The notes beneath the pieces are model-generated. The model did not search any database. It was not told the DNA's origin and was given only the letters and a program-made list of their open reading frames with translations. The position numbers and the translations under genes are program-made. A stretch of 64,000 nt of DNA from positions 186,001 to 250,000 of the forward strand of contig JAIOKI010000012.1 in NCBI GenBank assembly GCA_028335825.1. The letters are read 5' to 3'. This document shows, piece by piece, positions 1 to 10,781 of this stretch; the first letter of the stretch is position 1; each line of letters opens with the position of its first letter. Source of the stretch: Nosema muscidifuracis (Eukaryota; Microsporidia; Nosematidae).

Positions 1-677
1 ACAAACGGTATCAAATTTTGTTGAGAATTAAAAGTAAAAGCTTGATGAAAGAAATTTAGATGATCGATAAAAATAAGGATATGAAAATAGAATCTTAAAA
101 TGATAAAAAGTATAAAAAAATTGCAATTGATGTCAAACTATTTTAGTATTAAATTATGTGATATTGATAGAAATATTGTAAAATATATGTGATCTAGTAT
201 TTAATTTCAGATCCAAATTTGATACACTCGAGAGCATTTTAAGTTTGAATTTATCATTAAGTATAAATTTCACATTATTAATGCAATAATATATACAAAG
301 CTAAGTCTAATAATAAAAAGCAGTGTAATGTGAACAATTGAATGTTCATAAGGTTAAATTACTTACAGTATATTCTTTATTATATGATAGTAATTACAAG
401 AAATGATTTCCAACTTCTCAACTAATTTATAAAAGTAACTATGGCAAAAGAAGTTATAAGTGCGTGTTTGAGTTGCAATAATTTGGATCTATATATAATT
501 TTTGGATTAAAGAAGTCAAGTGAAAGTTTTTTCTGTAAAAACAAGAAAAGATTTAAAAAGAGGTTGTATATATGAGATTGATTTCTGTATTCAGTAATAA
601 TGAATCACATAATAAAATCGATTCTTAATTATACAATGTAGTTGGTAATATAAGAAAACTAGCAACTGAAGGAGGAC

Positions 678-2085
678 AATTTTGATAATTTCATGTACTC
701 TTTATATAATTGAATTCAAGCTGATTGTTCTAAATGCTAACCTTTTTAACTTGATGTTGAATTGTTACAATTTACATATCCTGAGATTTGTGGAAAATAA
801 TAAAGCAATATTTAATATACCAAGTGATAATTCGTGCAATATACAGTATAAAACCTAAAATAATGATTTTCAGCAGAAATTATACTAATAAGTTGAATTA
901 GGTTTCTAGAATATTTAGTTCATTATTTTTAGATTAACAAAAAATTACATTTGTAGAATCTTATGAAAAGGTGAATAGGTCACATTTGATATATCTGACC
1001 GATAAAAAAGAACTTATATTATAACAGTAATTAATTAATTATGCGGGTACTTGTTCTGGGGTTATAAGTTTATGAAATAAATTAAAATTAAATAATTAGA
1101 CCAATCAAAAGAATCTGAGTAAAGAAATAGAAAGCTGTGCCAAAGAAAAAATGTAAAAGTCTAATACATTACGCATTTTTATCATTTTTCAGATGGTGTG
1201 GTGGAAAGACTTAGTAGAAGTATGCAAGAGGATGCCTATTAGGATAAAAATTAATAAAGTTGTAATTTGTATAACAATGCATTCCATTCAAAAATATGAA
1301 TAGCATCTTTGATACGCTGATCTCGTAAAAAGTAAAGCAGGAGCAATTTGAAGAAATGAAAAATTAATAAACGAAAAACAATAGAAGAGATGAATTTATA
1401 TTTAAAAAGAAGAATATGGTGATCATTAAGACGAAAACATATGTAACTAAATACAAGATGCAATGAATAGTTACGTGTATATTAGGAAAAAATGCTTACA
1501 GTGTGAGTATAGGAAAATGATGATCGAGAGATATGCTTCTCAACTAAATCTTATAGTAGCAGATAATTTTGAGTGAGGTGCTGTTGGTTTAAATATAAAA
1601 TATTTATACCCAGTATATAATTATCAAAATGTTCATAAATAATATACGGTATGGATTTTATGACTAAATTTCTTTTTTACTCTCTCACACACTTTTGAAA
1701 AAGTAATAATTTTATAGTATCTAAAGTTTAAATTCGATTAAAAAATATTACTTATAATGAAAAGTTGTTGATAAAGTTTTATTTTAACAAGAAATTCTGA
1801 AATTTCCGATGTGCATTAAGTGTTTTAAACCAAAGACTTATATAAATATTGTTGTTATCTCAGGAATAACAAAAAATATCGAATTACTCCAGTTTACTCA
1901 AATGAAGTTTTTTTCATCATGCACATCTAAGCGTAAAATAACTTTTTATTATATTATGCATGTGGAGCAAAGATAATTCAAATCGATACTTGGCCATGGA
2001 ATTATCTTTTTCAATTAGTGATAACAATGTGGTATGGTCGCTTCGATAATTAGCTTCTAATTTTCTATTCACATTTATTCATTCA
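678..2085. other. Decayed AT-rich spacer, no gene seen
   Basis: Only short, non-conserved open frames occur. The sequence is shared with copy 2 at about 49292-50688, with scattered substitutions and indels. I recognise no protein family or RNA gene here. Confidence 0.6.
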
Positions 2086-2086
2086 C

Positions 2087-2466
2087 AGCAAATTAGTGGT
2101 GAAGGATGTATTGTTGAAATATATGAAATTGATCTGGTTAAAAATAAGTATCATCGAGAAAGACTTCTTGAGTATCAAATTTGGGCAATGTACTATGGAG
2201 TAATAGATCAGCTGCGTAACTTTTTTTCAAAATCATCGAATATTGCTAGCAAAATACACTGAATGAGATAATTCGAAGAAAAATTGCATCGAGTATAAAT
2301 ATTTAGCAGACATATGGCGAGGTTATTTAAACATTAAAAATATGTGCTGATTTAGGTTTTCGATATGAAACTATAAATCATTCAGTTTTTTTGCTGATAC
2401 AGACACTTATGCAAATACACAAACTATTGAGAGTATGTGGTCTGTTATAAATAGAAATATAATGTG
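2087..2466 (+). pseudogene. Merlin (ISXO2-type) transposase remnant, copy 1
   Basis: Two conserved blocks of the Merlin/IS1016-like DDE transposase can be read on the plus strand. The first is the segment EIYEIDLVKNKYHRERLLEY around 2115-2175, which matches the family's catalytic 'VEIDES-F-xRKYxRGR' block with the second acidic residue replaced. The second is near 2400-2455, TYANTQTIESMW, matching the family's 'GAHTQTIESxW' C-terminal block. Between them the reading frame is lost to stops and shifts, so it is dead. A 14-base imperfect duplication near 2072-2085 is absent from the second copy. Merlin elements are established in microsporidian genomes; family assignment is by motif reading only. 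Confidence 0.7.
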
Positions 2467-2789
2467 AAATAATAATTTAATATATTTTGTTACGAAAAAA
2501 TTATGTTTTTAGATTTAAATTACTTTTTAGAGATATTTTAATTGAAGAAATTTTAGACTTTATATGTTTTGATAATTAATAAATTTTGCAATATTATATT
2601 TTCAGTCATGTATTTTTTTCATAAACTAGGGGAAGGTATAAAAAAAGAAATTTAACTGTTTTATATTAAGTTGTTATCAAGTTTTTTAACTTATAAAAAA
2701 AAGTCATCAAACAGCTTAAGAAAGAAATGAACTTTTGATTCTTATGAGAACCAAATAATTTCCTTATCTCTACTAAAACTTGTTCTGCT

Positions 2790-2935
2790 TAATTGATAAC
2801 CAACTAATTAATGGAATCTTCACTGATTCATCAAAAAAATATTGAAGGAAATTATTTTAAATAATAATGAAATCATTTATCATTAGCAACAGTTTGCTTA
2901 CAGTATACGACAATAATAATTTTTTTCGCAAAAAT
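2790..2935. repeat. Dispersed repeat containing 'AATGGAxTCxTCACTGATTCA'
   Basis: A segment of about 140 bases beginning near a 'TTAATGGAATCTTCACTGA' motif is recognisable again at about 40463-40590 in a more diverged form, and in the second rDNA unit at about 51388-51530. It may be a transposon or LTR end. No coding capacity is seen. Confidence 0.45.
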
Positions 2936-4900
2936 AAAAATAAGAGACTAATGTAGAAAAAATACAATATATATAAATAAAGATTATAAGGGGTAATATT
3001 TCCTTTTAATCTGTACAAAGCAGTATAACTAATCAAACTTCAAAAATTTTATTAGTGAATTCGCATTAAAGATTATCAAAGACAATATTACAACTTGTAT
3101 AGAAACATAAAAATTAAAATTATGAAAAAGAAGTAAGAAGTGTATACGGGAAGAGTTTATTATTAACAATATATGTTAAAAAAACTAAAGTCATTTTCTT
3201 TTATCTAGGAAAAGCATATGGCAAAAAAACATTTCAATAAATTTATAGAGTTGAATAAAAAATAAGTTCCTTTAAAATAAAAAGAGTCAGTGAATGATAG
3301 AAAAAAATTGACAAAAAATTAATTATTTTTTCTGATATTTATAGACAAACGAAAATCCCAAAATATAGTTTGAACATTTTAGACATTATTTTATACAATC
3401 AAATAATCTGATAAGTTTAGAAATTATTGATGCCGATACGAATCTCACAATACAAGCATATAACAATAAGATCAAATATACGTAGAATATAAGTGAACTA
3501 TAATTTAAAATTATTGTAAAATAATGGTTTCTAGTAGATATAAAACATCTCTGTATGCACGATGATCTTTATGAGTTTTTAAAATGCCATTAAAAATGAA
3601 TAAATAAGTTAGATTTTATAGAATAATATATAACTTATTAAGTAAATTCTTCTATAAAATAGTAGTTGTATATCTAGATAACATACTCATTTTAGTGTGA
3701 GAGTAAAGAATTATGAAAAGATCATGACTTTAGTTTTAGAAGCATTAAATATGTAGAAGTAAGAAGAATAAATTTTTGTGTCACATATTACAGATAATAT
3801 CATTAATTAAGAACTACGGTTTATATTGAGACTATTAATTCATGTGCATTGTATATAAAAGAATTATATGACATATTAAAATTTAAAGAACAAGTAGCTA
3901 AATGAAGAATTGCTATGATAACAAGATATCTTGAAGATAATTGCATATTATAATGAAATAAATATATTTTGTATCGTTTAGAATTTAAGATATTAATACA
4001 GCCTTGATTTCGATGATAAATGTCTTTAAATATGATGTGAGTCAATATTATCACAAAAATATAACGAAAAAATACAGTGTAAGTTTCTTCATCTAATTGA
4101 AAGTCAAACAAAAAGAAATTGCTATGTGTCTGAAAAATAGCTTTATTTAAGTTATTAATCAATACAGTAAACACCTAATAATAACGATTAAAATTTTTTC
4201 TAAAAAATATATAAGGATAAATTTGATTAATGATAATATAATATTATGTAAGCAGTATTAACTTAGATATTTTCAATCTTTATTTAGTTAAAGAAATATA
4301 TTCAAGTCATTATCAATCAAAACAGTAGATAGATTGAAGAAAGGTATAGTAGATATGAAATTAATATCAATATTATTAGATAATAAGACAGATATAAATT
4401 TTATTATAACTTAAGATTGTTATAGGGAATCTAAAGTATTAGTAATAGCAAGTCCACATTGATAATATAAAAAACTTTTAGATAGCAGAAGTGAAGTAAT
4501 TTAATTAAATAAAAATGTTGGTAATTCAATAATTATTGTTATAGTAATGAAACGTTAAAATTAAATAGAAATAATGAAATTGTAACAAAGAATCTAAAAG
4601 TTATAAAATACGGAATCTTTATATTATCTTCCTTAATAATTTATGATGAATATATGGTGAATACGAGGAACATTGAATAAAAATTGAGGAATATGGTCAA
4701 ATGGCTTAAATATTATTATAATAATATAGAATATTGATTTATGATATGTCATTAAAAGGTTTAAGAATGTGAAGATCTTGAGAGATATTTATAAGAAGAA
4801 CCAGAATTGTTGAAAATGTAGATAATATCGAAAGAGATGAAATAGAAAAAAAATCGAAGATGATTAAGAAATAGCTATAAGTGCAATTAATGAGATTTGG
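2936..4900. other. Decayed AT-rich spacer, no gene supported
   Basis: There is nothing I can name. A 117-codon minus-strand frame at 3821-4174 has a 111-codon partner in the other copy, but the two differ at many amino-acid positions and neither resembles a known protein, so I do not call it a gene. Confidence 0.5.
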
Positions 4901-4959
4901 TCAGAAGATAAACTAGTGAAATATTAAGAATATTTTATAATTTAGTATATTAGAAGACA

Positions 4960-5230
4960 AACAGAAGTAAATAAGATTGATTTTTGTAAATAATGGATAA
5001 CAACAGTACTATTATATAAGGATTATAGATTAATGAACAGAATACTGGTGAATATATTAGAGATTGAAGAACTAAAGAAATTTAAGAAAGTATTTTACAG
5101 CAATAAATAAGAGCTAAAGTATTGAAATTAGAAAAGTGTAGGATTAAGATAATTAGAGGAGTTAAGATTGAAAAAAAAGATGATAGTGTATTTTTTATGC
5201 ATTGATAAAAAATACTGAAGAAATTAACAA
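4960..5230 (+). mobile_element. Possible Ty3/gypsy reverse-transcriptase scrap
   Basis: Near 5100-5210 the plus strand carries a stretch like the end of a Ty3/gypsy RT palm/thumb ('LKLEKCxxxxxxVxxLGxxI' type). It is a short, very old, broken fossil, also present in the second unit at about 53650-53800. The assignment is tentative. Confidence 0.35.
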
Positions 5231-5499
5231 AAGCATAGAAGAAATAAAGATATATAATTTAATTAGATGTTTACTTCTAATTATTAATCAAATAATATTT
5301 CTTATGTACAGTATCAAAATACATAAACCTTTTTATAACATGAGATATCAAGATCAATACAAATTCACAGAATGACTATTAGTAAGATAAAAACAATATA
5401 TATAAAGTAATGTAGTTACTATACCAAGTCAAACTATCCCATCTACATCACAAAGAAATAAATCTAATATATTATAACCAAAGAATAAATATACACAGT

Positions 5500-5760
5500 G
5501 AATGTTGTATACATACTTCATCAATACAATATTTTACATCTTCAATGAACAAAACCCATCACAAACCAAACCATCGTTACGGTCTCACATTACTGTTCAC
5601 ACAAGTAATCACCACGATCACTTCAACAACCAACGTCCCAGCACGTTCACAGGATGGTCACCATTCTCAATCCTTAACTGGACACTCCAATCAACTTCCC
5701 GTTGTTCAACACAACCACCAGATTGTAACTCTTTTTATACAACATATATATTATACTAGT
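5500..5760. promoter_or_regulatory. C-rich, G-poor block upstream of SSU, copy 1 (possible rDNA promoter/ETS)
   Basis: About 260 bases with abundant C, few G and runs such as CAACAACCAACGTCCCAGC stand out sharply from the surrounding AT-rich sequence. The block lies about 230-480 bases before the SSU 5' end. It is much better conserved between the two rDNA units than the sequence further upstream. Position and conservation suggest a Pol I promoter, 5' external spacer or replication/recombination element. That is inference; no known promoter motif was identified. Two overlapping small open frames here are probably by-products of the missing G. Confidence 0.5.
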
Positions 5761-5985
5761 ACACTCAAACACACTACATATAACCTGTCAAATTTCATAA
5801 ATCAGCAATTAATTATTAATTCTGATTTGTCAATTTAATTTATTAGTAGATTAAATAATACATAATTTAAATTATTTATTACTCATGTTGTAGTTTTCGT
5901 ATGTTATATTGCACTGATTGATTGAGAGATTAAGATTTCTGAGACTAGATTAATACTGACTAGAATGTAGATATGTTATTTTGTA

Positions 5986-7221
5986 CACCAGGTTGATTCT
6001 GCCTGACGTAGACGCTATTCCCTAAGATTAACCCATGCATGTTTTTGAAGAAGTATCTGAAAAATGGACTGCTCAGTAATACTCACTTTATTTTATGTAT
6101 ATTGATGATAACTACGTTAAAGTGTAGATAATTGTATACAGTAAGAGTGAGACCTATCAGCTAGTTGTTAAGGTAATGGCTTAACAAGGCAGTAACGGGT
6201 AACGGTATTACTTTGTAATATTCCGGAGAAGGAGCCTGAGAGACGGCTACTAAGTCTAAGGATTGCAGCAGGGGCGAAACTTGACCTATGGATTTTGTCT
6301 GAGGCAGTTATGGGAAGTAATAGATATTGTTTCATATTGTAAAAACATATGAGGTGATTAATTGGAGGGCAAATCAAGTGCCAGCAGCCGCGGTAATACT
6401 TGTTCCAAGAGTGTGTATGATGATTGATGCAGTTAAAAAGTCCGTAGTTTATTTTTAAGAAGCAATATGAGGTGTACTGTATAGTTGGGAGAGAGATGAA
6501 ATGTGACGACCCTGACTGGACGAACAGAAGCGAAAGCTGTACACTTGTATGTATTTTTTGAACAAGGACGTAAGCTGGAGGATCGAAGATGATTAGATAC
6601 CATTGTAGTTCCAGCAGTAAACTATGCCGACGATGTGATATGAGTATTTGTATTACATAATAGAAATTAGAGTTTTTTGGCTCTGGGGATAGTATGATCG
6701 CAAGATTGAAAATTAAAGAAATTGACGGAAGAATACCACAAGGAGTGGATTGTGCGGCTTAATTTGACTCAACGCGAGGTAACTTACCAATATTTTATTA
6801 TTCAGCGAGAATGTTATTTGAGAATGATAATAGTGGTGCATGGCCGTTTTCAATGGATGCTGTGAAGTTTTGATTAATTTCAACAAGACGTGAGACCCTT
6901 ATAGACAGACACAATCAGTGTAGGAAGGAAAGGATTAAAACAGGTCCGTTATGCCCTCAGACATTTTGGGCTGCACGCGCAATACAATAGATATGAATCT
7001 TTATGGGATAATATTTTGTAAGAGATATTTGAACTTGGAATTGCTAGTAAATTTTATTAAATAAGTAGAATTGAATGTGTCCCTGTTCTTTGTACACACC
7101 GCCCGTCGCTATCTAAGATGATATATGTTGTGAAATTAGTGTAAACTACTTGAACAAGATGTATTAGATCTGATATAAGTCGTAACATGGTTGCTGTTGG
7201 AGAACCATTAGCAGGATCATA
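5986..7221 (+). rRNA. SSU (16S-like) rRNA, copy 1
   Basis: The gene begins with CACCAGGTTGATTCTGCCTG, a typical microsporidian 5' end. It contains the universal 530-loop GTGCCAGCAGCCGCGGTAA at 6378-6396 and the decoding-region block TTGTACACACCGCCCGTCGC at 7090-7109, and it ends near AGCAGGATCAT at about 7220. The length of about 1.24 kb is far below the usual eukaryotic 1.8 kb and agrees with Microsporidia. It differs from the second copy by very few bases, such as 6012 (A versus T) and 6669 (A versus C). The ends are set by similarity and may be off by a few bases. Confidence 0.97.
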
Positions 7222-7393
7222 TCGAGTAACAGTTATTATACAATATTTATTTATATATATAGATTATACATTATATATTTATATATATAGATTATACTAA
7301 TTTATATTTATTATATTATACTAATATATTTATATTTATTAGATTATACTATTATATATATATGTTATACTAATATATATTATTTATTATTTT
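7222..7393 (+). other. ITS between SSU and LSU, copy 1
   Basis: A spacer of about 172 bases, nearly all A and T, built from degenerate repeats of TATATTTATATATATAGATTA type. The equivalent spacer in copy 2 differs in repeat number and arrangement, so this is the most variable part of the rDNA transcript. Confidence 0.85.
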
Positions 7394-8958
7394 ACCCACA
7401 CATGGGATCAATAGGATGCCACAGCGATGAAGGTCGTAGATGAATACGAAAGCATTGTTACCGAATATATACAGATGTGTATAGAGGACCCTTTGAACTT
7501 AAGCATATCATTAGAAGGAGGAAAAGAAACTAACCAGGATTTCTGTAGTAGCAGCGAGTGAACAAGAAGCAACCCGTGATTGTAATCCTATTGGAGATGT
7601 AAATCACTATTTTATTACTTATTTGTACAGAATATAATATTCGTTAGTTGAATAAAATAGTAAGTATCAGCGAGTAGGGCTGCTTGGTAGTGCAGTCTGA
7701 ATACAGGTAGAATGAGATATCTAAGGTTAAATATAATGGCATACCGATAGCAAATAAGTACTGCGAAGGAATTTGTGAAAATGTGTGGGGCAGCCTTATG
7801 TTTAAGGACCCGTCTTGAAACACGGACCAAGGAGATTATAGTTATAGCAAGATAATGGCTCAGTCGTTATTAATATGACAAGTTATAACTATAAGACCCG
7901 AAACACAGTGAACTATGCATGTTCTGGTTGAAGATAAGCAACAGTTTATTGGAAGACCATAATCATTCTGACGTGCAAATCGATGATTTAAGATGTGTAT
8001 AGTGGCGAAAGACCAATCGAACTGTGTGGTAGCTGGTTCACAGCGAAATGTCTCTCAGGACAGCAGTCATTGTATATAGGACATAGATGTAGGACACTGT
8101 TATAGTCTCGACTATGAGAAATCTTTAATTCTATGGCCTTCTGTAGATTAGGTTTACAGAATGAATCTATTGTATGACTAGTGGGCACATGATTGTAAGA
8201 ATGATGTGCAAAAAGGGATGAACCTTATGGAACATTAAATATTCTAAATAGTAGACAGTATACCATAAATATGATGAATACATTGAGACAGTAGGGCGGT
8301 TGTTATGGAAGTAGAAATCCGCTAAGAAACGTGTTACAACGTACCTACCGAATGTATTATTGTATAAAATGGAAGAAGATGACTACTTTTATGAGATGTT
8401 TCTATATGAGTATTTAGGTAGCTGTGCAATTTGTTTGTATTGAAGTATATGTGTGAATGTATATGGAAGAAACAAATGGGCCGATCTTGGAGGCAGTAAC
8501 AATATATTTGTATAGATATAGACTAGGGTTTTCAATGGTATTGAAGTGAGTCGGTGTTATTGTAAAAACAAAGAAGATCAATAGTTCTTCACTTGACTAC
8601 TGCAAGGCGACTTGATGATGACAGTATATAAGCGGTGTAAGAAAAATGAATTAGACTGTGTGTACGTATGGATTGTCATGATAAGAAATACGTGTTATAT
8701 GTATACTTGATAAAAAAGAAGTAGTGTAGCCGTACCTATACCGCATCAGGTGTCTTTGTATCATAACAGATATTTTAAATTAAAGTAAGTAAGGGAATTC
8801 GGCAAATTAGATCTGTAACCTTGGGATAAAGATTGGCTCTAGCATGCTAGAACTTTTACTATGTAAGGAATCTGACTGTTTATTAAAAACATAGCTTTTT
8901 GTATTACAAGAAGTGAATTCTGCCCAGTGCATTTATTGTTAAAGTTGTGTAAGCGAAT

Positions 8959-9011
<53 letters not shown>

Positions 9012-9110
9012 TTAATTGGTGACGCGCATGAATGGAGCAACGAGATTCCTACTGTCCCTACTTACAATTTTGTGAAACCACGAGACAAGGGAACGGGCTT
9101 GTTGTATATC

Positions 9111-9142
<32 letters not shown>

Positions 9143-9577
9143 TTAGTATGTTCTAATAATTATTCGGTATATTGTAGAGAGGTGGGAGATGATTTGTGAA
9201 ACCACTAGTATGTTTGAATATTTGTTTATTTGGATATATGGGGAGTTTGGCTGGGGCGGTACAGCTGTTAAAAAGTAACACAGCTGTCCTAAGGTAGATG
9301 AATGATGGATGGTAACCATCAGTTTATTATAAGGGAATAAATCTGCTTTACTTTATACATATGACTGTATTTAGTAGGGAAACCTTGGCCTAGCGATCCC
9401 AATTACATTCATTATGTATTGGGTGATTGAAAAGTTACCACAGGGATAACTGGCTTGTAGCAGGCAAGCGATCATAGCGACTCTGCTTTTTGATTCTTCG
9501 ATGTCGTCTCTTCTGATCATCGTAGTGTATATGTTACGAAGTGTTGGATTGTTCACCCGGTAATGAGGAACGTGAGA

Positions 9578-9619
<42 letters not shown>

Positions 9620-9856
9620 TAAGTATTTTTGAGTGAACTTTGATAGTACGAGAGGAACTCTAAGTGATGACCACTGGTAGTGCGGTTAACTATTAAGTTA
9701 TGTTGCTTAGCTACGTCGTTTCGATTAAGGCTGAAAGCCTCTTAAGCCTGAAGCGTAGCTCAAAGATACATTTGGGAGAATACTACTCTATTAAGCAGAA
9801 CTGTAAGAATGAAGGTGTATGCCGACATTTTGAGGTTACTGCTTTTTGTATTACAG
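7394..9856 (+). rRNA. LSU (23S-like) rRNA with fused 5.8S region, copy 1
   Basis: The 5' part (about 7394-7560) contains the 5.8S-equivalent sequence continuous with LSU; no second spacer interrupts it, as established for Microsporidia. Universal LSU blocks follow: GGCGGGAGTAACTATGACTC near 8964, CCACAGGGATAACTGGCTTG near 9438 in the peptidyl-transferase region, and the sarcin-ricin loop AGTACGAGAGGAAC at 9645-9658. The length is about 2.46 kb. Differences from copy 2 are few: 8137 (C/T), 8418 (G/T), a 2-base length change near 8700 and 9685 (G/A). The 3' end is approximate. Gene order is SSU-ITS-LSU, unlike the reversed order reported for Nosema bombycis. Confidence 0.96.
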
Positions 9857-9933
9857 TGTAGGTGTGTATGTAATTTTGATAGTTAAGATTGTTAATAAGA
9901 AATGTGACTTAGAATATAATTTTAAGTAAATTG
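9857..9933 (+). other. LSU 3' flank up to LINE junction, copy 1
   Basis: 77 bases shared with the second rDNA unit (58451-58527), ending in TTTTAAGTAAATTG. Homology between the units stops at 9933 and LINE-related sequence follows, after 7 unmatched bases (TCTATTT). Confidence 0.85.
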
Positions 9934-9941
9934 TCTATTTC

Positions 9942-10781
9942 ATGTACGGTAGTGAGTTATGGGGAATGTCTAGCACAAGATCAGGGAGAATCAGTAGGAT
10001 TCTCAGAAAAGCTGTTCGGATGATATTCTGGACAAAAATAGTTTCATTAGATAGGATAATGGATGAGTTCTGTATTAACAGGATTCAAATACAAGCAGCT
10101 CTAAATCGCTTTAGAGCATTAAGGAAGTGGAAACACAACAAAACTATAATCTCGGAATTTGTAGAACAAGTTCCAAGAGCCAAAAAGACTACGTGGAGTT
10201 CAAGAACTCGACGGTGGTGTAAAAGATATGTCGGACACGACTATGAAAGTATTGACTACAAAGTAGCCAAACAAAGAATAATAGAGGTATTGAAAGGTAG
10301 GAGATCCTATAATACTACCATAGCATCCTCACTAGCAGCACAGTATGGTATATTTGAGTCTCAACTCAAGTACATACTAACACAAATAAATAAGAGACAG
10401 ATAAGGAATTACACTAAAATAAGATGTAATTTAATTAGATGGTCTTCTGCGTTAGCTAATGCTCTTAGAATCCCTCAGTATTATAGAGAACATTGCTTTC
10501 TATGTGAGGGAGAACAGGAAAATCTTGAACATTTCCTGTTAGATTGTCCATCCTTATCTGAGACAAGATCTCTTTATGAGAACAAAATTACAGAGTTAAA
10601 TTTTTTAACTCTGACAAAAGTAGAACGAGTTAAGATGATCATTGGTAATATCAATGACATCAAGACTTCACCAACAGGAAGAAAAGCTCTACTTGTAAGA
10701 GTAGAATTTCTTGATAAAATGATAGTACAAAGATATATCATTGTACAACAAAAGAGTAGACTTCATGTCTCATCAGAGTAA
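9942..10781 (+). CDS. C-terminal fragment of LINE ORF2 (LINE A)
   Basis: An uninterrupted 279-codon frame equal to the C-terminal part of the ORF2 that starts at 60487; its first Met (MYGSELWGM) is an internal codon of ORF2, so this is a truncated gene. It lacks the endonuclease and the RT catalytic core. It keeps the tail domain with a zinc-knuckle-like C-x2-C-x8-H-x4-C motif starting at residue 185 (HCFLCEGEQENLEHF), similar to the C-terminal Cys/His motif of R1/Jockey/CR1-type LINEs. It gives the C-terminal end missing from the window-edge copy, which predicts an ORF2 of about 1236 residues. No stop or frameshift is seen after the truncation point. Confidence 0.9.
   Translation: MYGSELWGMSSTRSGRISRILRKAVRMIFWTKIVSLDRIMDEFCINRIQIQAALNRFRALRKWKHNKTIISEFVEQVPRAKKTTWSSRTRRWCKRYVGHDYESIDYKVAKQRIIEVLKGRRSYNTTIASSLAAQYGIFESQLKYILTQINKRQIRNYTKIRCNLIRWSSALANALRIPQYYREHCFLCEGEQENLEHFLLDCPSLSETRSLYENKITELNFLTLTKVERVKMIIGNINDIKTSPTGRKALLVRVEFLDKMIVQRYIIVQQKSRLHVSSE

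Larger units (their letters stand above)
1..9933 (+). repeat. Large rDNA-bearing duplicated unit, copy 1
   Basis: This block recurs in direct orientation at 48615-58527, with an offset of about 48.6 kb and a net shift of only about 20-25 bases. It holds a decayed upstream region, SSU, ITS, LSU and about 77 bases of LSU 3' flank. Bases 1-677 match the other copy perfectly by eye. The upstream region from 678 to about 5950 differs by several percent with small indels, and the rRNA genes are almost identical. Homology stops at 9933, where a LINE begins in both copies. The left end is set by the window edge: the sequence just before 48615 reads openly into the repeat, so the true duplication may extend further left. 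Confidence 0.95.

Noticed and set aside
3821-4174. 117-codon minus-strand frame with a 111-codon partner at 52425-52760
   Set aside because: Its presence in both units is explained by the duplication. The two versions differ at many amino-acid positions, with no sign of constraint, and no family is recognised.
5502-5838. Two overlapping small frames (85 and 97 codons) before SSU
   Set aside because: They are open because the block is G-poor. There is no protein similarity, and the differences between units do not follow codon positions.
6168-9556. Small minus-strand frames within the rRNA genes (also at 54757-58150)
   Set aside because: They lie antisense to conserved rRNA, and their conservation is that of the rRNA itself.
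9934-9940. The 7 bases TCTATTT at the LINE A junction as a target-site duplication
   Set aside because: No matching copy was found at the 3' end of LINE A or B, so it is better viewed as junction filler.
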